Shown here one piece after another: positions 1 through 6,122 of a DNA stretch of 6,122 nt. The position numbers were made by a program, and so were the translations under genes. Positions within the stretch are counted from its first letter, which is position 1, and the number at the start of each line of letters is the position of its first letter. The notes under the pieces were generated by a model. It did no database searches and was not told where the DNA came from. It was given only the letters and a program-made list of their open reading frames with translations. Source of the DNA: Streptomyces lilacinus (GTDB lineage Bacteria; Actinomycetota; Actinomycetes; Streptomycetales; Streptomycetaceae); the NCBI GenBank assembly GCA_000715685.1, contig KL569425.1, forward strand, positions 23,288-29,409. Direction: 5' to 3'.

Positions 1-817
1 CGACCGGGAACACCGCCAGCAGCACCCACGACCACACCGGCCAGCCCGCCGCCCGGCCCTCCGTCAGCGGCAGCAGCAGGGTCACCAGGGAGAGCGACAG
101 CAGGACCGTGCCCCATCCGTCCACCCCCGTGGGACGGTCGGAGCGCGTCTCCGGCACCGCGCGCACCGCCAGCAGCAGCGCCACGGCGGAGATCGGCGCG
201 TTGATCAGGAAGATCGACCGCCAGCCGCTCCCGGCGAGGTCGACCGAGACGAGCACGCCGCCGAGCACCTGCCCGACCGCGCTCACCACTCCGGCGGTGC
301 AGCTGTACAGGTTCAGCGCCCTCGTGCGCCGCGCGCCGGCCGTCGTCGCCTGGATCGTCGCCAGCACCTGCGGCAGCATCAGCGCCGCCGACGCGCCCTG
401 CGCGACCCGGGCCACCACCAGCGTCCACGCGTCCGGCGCCAGACCGCACGCCACGGAGGTCACTCCGAACGCGGCGGTGCCCCAGAGGAACAGCCGGCGC
501 CGGCCCACCATGTCGCCCAGCCGACCGCCGAGCACCAGCAGCACCGCGTAGGCCACGCCGTAGCCGCCGACCACCATCTCCAGCATCGCCGGACCGGCGT
601 GCAGGTCGTGGTCGATCGTCGGCAGGGCGACGTTGACGATGAAGAAGTCCAGGAACGGCAGCGCCGCGCCCAGCAGCACGGTCGCCAGCCCCAGCGGGCT
701 CAGGTCCCGCGACGACGACGGCGACTGCGACTGTGACGGCGATCCCGCGGGGGACGAGGTGGACGGGGGAGTCGTAGGGGCAGGGGCGGCGTGGCTTGCT
801 ATGCGCGGTTCACTCAC
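1..817 (-). CDS. MFS transporter, DHA2 (14-helix drug/H+ antiporter) type, 3' end outside window
   Basis: Probable proton-driven exporter of small hydrophobic compounds in the cytoplasmic membrane. The first 272 residues are visible. A Ser/Pro/Gln-rich cytoplasmic tail (residues 1-38) precedes TM1 (about 42-66), which carries the family motif LDFFIVNVALPTI with acidic Asp57. The TM2-TM3 loop carries MFS motif A, GRLGDMVGRRRLF (98-110). TM4 has ARVAQGASAALMLPQ (136-150). TM5 has the antiporter motif C region, here VGQVLGG (181-187), where a Pro is more usual than Gln183. WRSIFLINAPIS (199-210) is a strong DHA2 signature. Reading stops around TM8, so about half of a usual 470-520-residue protein is present. 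The GTG at 817-815 is chosen because I see no in-frame start between it and the promoter and the next ones fall inside TM1; no clear Shine-Dalgarno is seen. It is divergent from the MmyB-type regulator and probably controlled by it. The substrate cannot be told from sequence. Confidence 0.9.
   Translation of the reverse strand, partial: MSEPRIASHAAPAPTTPPSTSSPAGSPSQSQSPSSSRDLSPLGLATVLLGAALPFLDFFIVNVALPTIDHDLHAGPAMLEMVVGGYGVAYAVLLVLGGRLGDMVGRRRLFLWGTAAFGVTSVACGLAPDAWTLVVARVAQGASAALMLPQVLATIQATTAGARRTRALNLYSCTAGVVSAVGQVLGGVLVSVDLAGSGWRSIFLINAPISAVALLLAVRAVPETRSDRPTGVDGWGTVLLSLSLVTLLLPLTEGRAAGWPVWSWVLLAVFPV
710..743. repeat. Imperfect triplet tract in the transporter N-terminal tail
   Basis: Degenerate GAC/GGC/TGC-type triplets on the plus strand read as SPSQSQSPSSS (residues 26-36) in the minus-strand transporter. 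This is a low-complexity, probably length-variable segment before the first membrane helix. Confidence 0.5.
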
Positions 818-848
818 GGGATACGACGATGGCGGTGCCCGGAGCCCG

Positions 849-895
849 GTACCAGAGTGTCTTTATCCTGGTACAAGCACTACCTGGCAACAGGT
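849..895. promoter_or_regulatory. Probable operator: two inverted repeats over the transporter promoter
   Basis: GTACCAG (849-855) and CTGGTAC (868-874) form a perfect 7-base inverted repeat with a 12-base spacer. That spacer (856-867) contains the -10 box at 862-867. A second perfect repeat, ACCTG-GCAA-CAGGT (882-895), covers the -35 box at 885-890. All the arms resemble TACCwGG-type half-sites. Binding here would block RNA polymerase at the transporter gene. The natural candidate is the MmyB-type regulator encoded 25 bases downstream. The repeats are seen directly; the binding protein is inferred. Confidence 0.55.
862..890 (-). promoter_or_regulatory. Promoter of the MFS transporter gene
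   Basis: On the minus strand a -35 hexamer TTGCCA (890-885, 5 of 6 to the vegetative consensus) is followed by an exact 17-base spacer and a -10 hexamer GATAAA (867-862, 4 of 6). Transcription would start near 855, giving a leader of about 38 bases before the GTG at 817. This is the best promoter match in the divergent region. I saw no equally good plus-strand promoter for the regulator gene. Confidence 0.6.
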
Positions 896-919
896 TGGCG
901 CGACCAGCACCCTGGAGCC

Positions 920-1834
920 ATGACGACGATGACGCTTGAGCCCCCTGCCGTAGCCGTCCCTACGGCCGACGACGTACGGCGAGAAGAGCTGGCCGCCTTC
1001 CTGCGGTCCCGCCGCGAGCGCATCACCCCCGAGCAGGTCGGCCTCCCGCGCGGCCCCCGCCGCCGCACGCCCGGCCTGCGCCGCGAGGAGGTGGCGCAGC
1101 TCGCGGCCGTCGGCGTCACCTGGTACACGTGGCTCGAGCAGGCCCGGGACATCCAGGTCTCGGCCCAGGTCGTGGACTCCGTCGCGCGGGCCCTGATGCT
1201 CGACCGCGGCGAGCGCAGCCACCTCTTCGCCCTGGCGGGCGTCGTCGACCCGCTGCCCGGCACGGACACCGCCGGCGTCACCCCCGGGATGCGCCGCATG
1301 CTGGAGCGCCTGGATCCGCTGCCCGCCTGCATCCAGAACGCGCGCTACGACCTCCTGGCCTACAACCGCACCTACGGGCAGCTGATGTGCGACCTCGACG
1401 CCCTGGCGCCGGAGCACCGCAACTGCATGTGGCTGCACTTCGTCAGCCCCGAGTGGCGCGCCGGCGCCCTCAACGGCGACGAGGCCCGGCGCGCCATGGC
1501 GGCCAAGTTCCGCGCCGCGATGGCCGAGCACATCGCCGAGCCCGCCTGGAAGTGCCTGCTCAAGAGGCTGCTGGACGCGTCGGCGGAGTTCCGGCAGCTG
1601 TGGGCGGAGCACGAGGTCGCCCCCATCGACCAGCAGCGGCCGGCGATCCTGAACCAGCCGCGGGTGGGGCTGCTGCGCCTGGAGCACACCAGCCTGTGGA
1701 CCGGCCCGAACCCCGGGACCCGTCTGATCACCTACACCCCCGCCGACGAGGCGACCGAGGAGGCGCTGCACCGGCTGCACGCCCTCGTGCTCGCCGAGGA
1801 GCGGGCGGCGTCCCCGGGCGACTCCGCCGAATGA
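920..1834 (+). CDS. XRE-fold HTH transcriptional regulator with MmyB-like ligand-binding domain
   Basis: A one-component DNA-binding regulator of 304 residues from the ATG at 920. The N-terminal helix-turn-helix domain (about 24-107) holds the hallmark stretch TPGLRREEVAQLAAVGVTWY (50-69), then WLEQ (71-74) and a final helix ending HLFALAG (101-107). The rest (about 120-295) matches the MmyB-like ligand-binding domain, starting with PACIQNARYDLLAYNRTYG (135 on) and ending with a beta-rich LRLEHTS/LITYTP region. A solved family member from Chloroflexus held a fatty acid, so a lipophilic ligand is possible here. The start is not settled: GGAG at 914-917 is only 2 bases from the ATG at 920 but 11 from the ATG at 929 (301 residues). 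A frame-open extension back to 791 would cross the operator and the transporter start, so it is rejected. The gene probably represses the divergent exporter and perhaps itself. It resembles MmyB of methylenomycin control only at family level. Confidence 0.9.
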   Translation: MTTMTLEPPAVAVPTADDVRREELAAFLRSRRERITPEQVGLPRGPRRRTPGLRREEVAQLAAVGVTWYTWLEQARDIQVSAQVVDSVARALMLDRGERSHLFALAGVVDPLPGTDTAGVTPGMRRMLERLDPLPACIQNARYDLLAYNRTYGQLMCDLDALAPEHRNCMWLHFVSPEWRAGALNGDEARRAMAAKFRAAMAEHIAEPAWKCLLKRLLDASAEFRQLWAEHEVAPIDQQRPAILNQPRVGLLRLEHTSLWTGPNPGTRLITYTPADEATEEALHRLHALVLAEERAASPGDSAE

Positions 1835-1871
1835 GGGACAATGGACGGTCCGCCCGTTTCCGCATCACTTC

Positions 1872-1878
1872 GAGGAAG
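1872..1878 (+). promoter_or_regulatory. Ribosome binding site of dusB
   Basis: GAGGAAG lies 8 bases before the ATG at 1887 and fixes that start. The 52-base gap after the regulator stop codon contains no visible terminator, so read-through from the regulator gene is possible. A GACAAT at 1837-1842 resembles a -10 box but has no matching -35. Confidence 0.7.
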
Positions 1879-1886
1879 CCCGCTCC

Positions 1887-3017
1887 ATGACGCTCCAGAT
1901 CGGTCCGCACTCGGTGCAGCCGCCGGTGGTCCTGGCCCCCATGGCGGGGATCACCAACGCGCCCTTCCGCACGCTGTGCCGTGAGTTCTCCGGTGGCAAG
2001 GGCCTCTTCGTCAGCGAGATGATCACCACCCGCGCGCTCGTCGAGCGGGACGCCAAGACGATGCGGCTGATCCACTTCGACGGCACCGAGAAGCCCCGCT
2101 CGATCCAGCTCTACGGCGTCGACCCGGTCACCGTCGGCAAGGCCGTCCGCATGATCGTGGACGAGGACCTGGCCGACCACATCGACCTCAACTTCGGCTG
2201 CCCCGTCCCCAAGGTCACCCGCAAGGGCGGCGGCTCCGCGCTGCCGTACAAGCGGAACCTGCTGCGCTCGATCCTCCGCGAGGCCGTCGGCAACGCCGGC
2301 GCGCTGCCGGTGACCATGAAGATGCGCAAGGGCATCGACGACGACCACATCACGTTCCTCGACGCCGGGCGGATCGCCGTCGAGGAGGGCGTCACCGCCA
2401 TCGCCCTGCACGGCCGCACCGCCGCCCAGCACTACGGCGGCACCGCCGACTGGGAGGCCATCGCCCGCCTGAAGGAGGCCGTGCCGGAGATCCCGGTGCT
2501 GGGCAACGGCGACATCTGGTCCGCCGAGGACGCCGTGCGGATGATGCGCGAGACCGGCTGCGACGGCGTCGTGGTCGGGCGCGGCTGCCTCGGCCGGCCG
2601 TGGCTCTTCGGCGACCTGGTCGCCGCCTTCGAGGAGGGCGGCAACGGTGCCTCCGCGCGCCCCACCCTGCGCGAGGTGGCGCGCGTGATGGTGCGCCACG
2701 CCCAGCTGCTCGGCGAGTGGCTGGAGGACGAGGAGCGCGGTGTCATCGACTTCCGCAAGCACGTCGCCTGGTACACCAAGGGCTTCGCTGTGGGCTCGGA
2801 GTCCCGCAAGAAGCTGGCAATCGCCTCTTCTCTGGACGAAATGGACGCTCTTCTGAGCGAGCTCGACCTGGATCAGCCCTGGCCCGTGGGTGCCGACGGC
2901 CCCCGCGGCCGGACCTCGGGGCGCAATCGCGTGGTGCTTCCGGAGGGCTGGCTCGACGACCCGTACGACTGCGCAACGGTGGGCGCGGAGGCGGAACTGG
3001 ACACTTCGGGAGGGTGA
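1887..3017 (+). CDS. dusB: tRNA-dihydrouridine synthase, DusB type
   Basis: A 376-residue cytoplasmic flavoenzyme that uses FMN and NADPH to reduce specific uridines in tRNA to dihydrouridine. The TIM-barrel catalytic domain spans about residues 12-245. It starts with VVLAPMAGITNAPFR (14-28), where the flavin binds. The active-site loop is DLNFGCPVPKV, with catalytic Cys105 as proton donor. Lys145 in VTMKMRKG, HGRT (175-178) and GNGDI (206-210) contact FMN or its phosphate, and VVGRGCLGRPWLF (229-241) closes the barrel. A helical tRNA-binding domain follows (about 255-340). The last 40 or so residues (PWPVGADG... to ...DTSGG) extend beyond the E. coli enzyme of about 320 residues, and I infer they are an actinobacterial tail. 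Older annotation calls such genes nifR3. The start at 1887 is supported by a good ribosome binding site. Which tRNA position is modified cannot be read from sequence; E. coli DusB acts on U17. Confidence 0.95.
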   Translation: MTLQIGPHSVQPPVVLAPMAGITNAPFRTLCREFSGGKGLFVSEMITTRALVERDAKTMRLIHFDGTEKPRSIQLYGVDPVTVGKAVRMIVDEDLADHIDLNFGCPVPKVTRKGGGSALPYKRNLLRSILREAVGNAGALPVTMKMRKGIDDDHITFLDAGRIAVEEGVTAIALHGRTAAQHYGGTADWEAIARLKEAVPEIPVLGNGDIWSAEDAVRMMRETGCDGVVVGRGCLGRPWLFGDLVAAFEEGGNGASARPTLREVARVMVRHAQLLGEWLEDEERGVIDFRKHVAWYTKGFAVGSESRKKLAIASSLDEMDALLSELDLDQPWPVGADGPRGRTSGRNRVVLPEGWLDDPYDCATVGAEAELDTSGG

Positions 3018-3023
3018 AACGCC

Positions 3024-3050
3024 GGTGGATGGCGAGTGATTCTCGCCACC
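3024..3050 (+). terminator. Hairpin directly after dusB, possible first terminator
   Basis: GGCGAG (3031-3036) pairs perfectly with CTCGCC (3042-3047) around a TGATT loop. GGT (3024-3026) can pair with ACC (3048-3050) across a four-base bulge. It begins 7 bases after the dusB stop. No T-run follows, so it may be a 3'-end stabilising hairpin and not a terminator by itself. Confidence 0.4.
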
Positions 3051-3064
3051 TCTGATACGTGACA

Positions 3065-3078
3065 CGCTCAGATGAGCG
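3065..3078. repeat. Perfect palindrome CGCTCA-GA-TGAGCG
   Basis: Six-base arms around a two-base centre; as RNA it would form a five-pair stem with an AGAT loop. Part of it (3067-3079) is repeated exactly at 3247-3259, where the palindrome is reduced to CTCA-GA-TGAG. It lies between the dusB hairpin and the main terminator. Confidence 0.6.
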
Positions 3079-3079
3079 C
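3067..3079 (+). repeat. Direct repeat CTCAGATGAGCGC, copy 1
   Basis: An exact 13-base match to 3247-3259, offset by 180 bases. Both copies are followed closely by an A-rich triplet (CCCAAA here, AAAA there). A chance 13-base repeat within a gap of this size is unlikely by simple counting (about 1 in 1000 for random sequence). Confidence 0.6.
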
Positions 3080-3100
3080 CCAAATCGAGGATGCACCTTT

Positions 3101-3133
3101 CCAAGGGGTGGCACTGCGTGCCACCCCTTTTGG
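3101..3133 (+). terminator. Rho-independent terminator after dusB
   Basis: AAGGGGTGGCAC (3103-3114) pairs without a mismatch to GTGCCACCCCTT (3118-3129) around a TGC loop: a 12-pair GC-rich stem followed by TTTTGGTTT. CC and GG at the outer ends (3101-3102, 3132-3133) can pair across a TT bulge. It lies about 85 bases after the dusB stop codon and should insulate ppdK from dusB transcription. This is the clearest structural signal in the window outside the genes. Confidence 0.85.
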
Positions 3134-3220
3134 TTTCACTTCTTGAAGACGGCCAACGCCAGACGGCTGGAGTTCTCGACGATGCGTGATGGGACGATTG
3201 TTTTCGGTCATCTTCTCTTC

Positions 3221-3239
3221 AGGAGGTGAAGGAGGTGGG
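3221..3239 (+). promoter_or_regulatory. Tandem Shine-Dalgarno-like tract in the ppdK leader
   Basis: AGGAGGTGA (3221-3229) is followed at once by AGGAGGTGG (3230-3238): two near-perfect anti-16S matches in a row, far from any normal gene start. Downstream starts within reach are TTG at 3240 (4 bases after the second GGAGG) and ATG at 3252 (16 bases). The GTG inside the first copy (3226) opens a five-codon frame, MKEVG, ending at TGA 3241-3243. CTTC (3217-3220) can pair with GAAG (3228-3231), putting the first AGGAGG in a loop. Confidence 0.4.
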
Positions 3240-3314
3240 TTGAAACCTCAGATGAGCGCAAAACTTTCGATCTGCTGGCGGACGGGTGGTTGCGCCCCCA
3301 GGTTGGCGGAGTAG
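3240..3314 (+). CDS. Candidate leader ORF upstream of ppdK (speculative)
   Basis: A short frame opens at TTG 3240 or ATG 3252 and ends at TAG 3312-3314. The ATG version encodes 20 residues, MSAKLSICWRTGGCAPRLAE; the TTG version adds three codons and the start (24 residues). Support comes from the strong AGGAGG tract just upstream and its position about 100 bases before ppdK. It contains two Cys and one Trp but no run of one amino acid as in classic attenuator peptides. The direct repeat copy 2 overlaps its start. The product is not recognised. It may be translated as a regulatory uORF or not at all; a random frame this short is common. Confidence 0.2.
   Translation: MKPQMSAKLSICWRTGGCAPRLAE
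3247..3259 (+). repeat. Direct repeat CTCAGATGAGCGC, copy 2
   Basis: Exact copy of 3067-3079. This copy includes the ATG at 3252 of the candidate leader ORF. Its GCGC plus the following AA (3256-3261) is also inverted-complementary to TTGCGC at 3290-3295, which could make a longer-range stem in the ppdK leader. Confidence 0.6.
3266..3274 (+). repeat. Short direct repeat TTCGATCTG (second copy 3330-3338)
   Basis: TTCGATCTG at 3266-3274 recurs at 3330-3338, 64 bases on. The second copy sits two bases before the TACGCT at 3341-3346, so this could be an activator half-site pair for ppdK. At nine bases the repeat is only mildly unlikely by chance. Confidence 0.35.
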
Positions 3315-3340
3315 ACCTCCTCAGAAGCCTTCGATCTGGG

Positions 3341-3346
3341 TACGCT
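3341..3346 (+). promoter_or_regulatory. Possible -10 box of a ppdK promoter
   Basis: TACGCT fits the actinomycete -10 pattern TAnnnT and would start transcription near 3353, about 60 bases before the ppdK GTG. No acceptable -35 lies 16-18 bases upstream (3317-3324 reads CTCCTCAG), so it would need an activator or a different sigma factor. TTGAAA at 3240-3245 is a better -35 match, but it lacks a -10 partner. Confidence 0.25.
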
Positions 3347-3364
3347 CCCCGCCGTCAGTGCAGC

Positions 3365-3388
3365 CCTCCCCCCACTGGGTCCGGGAGG
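3365..3388 (+). promoter_or_regulatory. Hairpin next to the ppdK ribosome binding site
   Basis: CCTCCC (3365-3370) pairs with GGGAGG (3383-3388). Inside it, CCC (3371-3373) can pair with GGG (3377-3379) around ACT, leaving a TCC bulge. The stem ends 9 bases before the AGGAG of ppdK. CAGTG (3356-3360) is complementary to CACTG (3373-3377), so an alternative fold competes with the inner stem. A role in translation control is inferred only. Confidence 0.35.
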
Positions 3389-3397
3389 CCCCACGTG

Positions 3398-3402
3398 AGG
3401 AG
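3398..3402 (+). promoter_or_regulatory. Ribosome binding site of ppdK
   Basis: AGGAG lies 9 bases before the GTG at 3412. No ATG, GTG or TTG in this frame occurs just upstream, so this site decides the GTG start. Confidence 0.65.
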
Positions 3403-3411
3403 TCGATTCCC

Positions 3412-6122
<2,711 letters not shown>

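Larger units (their letters stand above)
3018..3411. other. 394-base dusB-ppdK intergenic region, structured and repeat-bearing
   Basis: This gap has no protein gene of normal size. The first third holds the 3' end signals of dusB: a hairpin at 3024-3050, a small palindrome at 3065-3078 and a terminator at 3101-3133. The remainder is the upstream and leader region of ppdK. Its base composition is clearly less GC-rich than the genes around it, with AT-rich patches such as 3198-3220 and 3259-3270. It contains a tandem AGGAGG tract, a candidate short ORF, two pairs of short direct repeats and a hairpin beside the ppdK ribosome binding site, each listed separately. I recognise no tRNA, known riboswitch or mobile element in it. 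Confidence 0.8.

Noticed and set aside
791..919. In-frame N-terminal extension of the regulator back to an early ATG (347 residues)
   Set aside because: It would run through the transporter start codon, its promoter and both inverted repeats. The extra residues match nothing in the family, and the HTH domain begins normally after 920.
108..923. Plus-strand frames at 108-551 and 633-923
   Set aside because: They lie opposite the transporter, whose minus-strand reading has clear MFS motifs and helices; the plus-strand products are Ser/Thr/Pro/Arg-rich shadows.
1843..1851. GGAC-G-GTCC palindrome between the regulator and dusB
   Set aside because: Nine bases with a single-base centre is expected by chance in sequence this GC-rich, and no promoter is aligned with it.
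1728..3104. 458-codon minus-strand frame across dusB, beginning in the terminator
   Set aside because: A shadow of dusB and the end of the regulator gene. Its translation is low-complexity, and the plus-strand DusB motifs are unmistakable.
3072..3146. 24-codon frame MSAQIEDAPFQGVALRATPF onward starting in repeat copy 1
   Set aside because: It has no ribosome binding site and runs straight through the dusB terminator stem, so it is very unlikely to be translated. The shared MSA start with the candidate leader ORF comes from the DNA repeat.
3134..3411. Known riboswitch, tRNA or CRISPR-like array in the ppdK upstream region
   Set aside because: I found no conserved riboswitch core, cloverleaf or regularly spaced repeats; only two-copy short repeats and simple stems are present.

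Overview
The window reads as chromosomal DNA from a high-GC actinomycete, most likely Streptomyces or a close relative. The GC content is very high, most codons end in G or C, two genes start with GTG, and the gene families (MmyB-type regulator, DHA2-type exporter, actinobacterial DusB, PPDK) are typical of that group. This assignment rests on sequence style and protein motifs, not on a database search.

Layout: (1) Positions 1-817, minus strand, hold the N-terminal 272 residues of a drug/H+ antiporter-type major facilitator transporter; its 3' part lies outside the window. (2) Positions 818-919 are a short divergent control region. It carries a good promoter for the transporter (TTGCCA, 17-base spacer, GATAAA). 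Two inverted repeats lie on this promoter, one flanking the -10 box and one covering the -35 box. (3) Positions 920-1834, plus strand, encode an XRE-fold helix-turn-helix regulator with a C-terminal MmyB-like ligand-binding domain. (4) Positions 1887-3017, plus strand, encode a complete tRNA-dihydrouridine synthase of the DusB type. (5) Positions 3018-3411 are a 394-base gap. It holds two or three hairpins after dusB, including a clear terminator, and then an unusual leader before ppdK with a tandem Shine-Dalgarno-like tract, a possible 20-codon ORF, short direct repeats and a hairpin next to the ribosome binding site. (6) Positions 3412-6122, plus strand, encode pyruvate, phosphate dikinase, which runs off the end of the window within what are probably its last few codons.

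How the parts work together: the regulator and transporter form a classic divergent pair. The likely model is that the regulator binds the inverted repeats, represses the exporter (and perhaps itself), and releases when a small hydrophobic ligand binds. DusB (tRNA modification) and PPDK (pyruvate/PEP interconversion) are housekeeping enzymes. They share a strand with the regulator, but the terminator separates ppdK from dusB.

I did not find a convincing new biological system. The parts most worth a second look are the operator geometry at 849-895 and the ppdK leader at 3221-3402.
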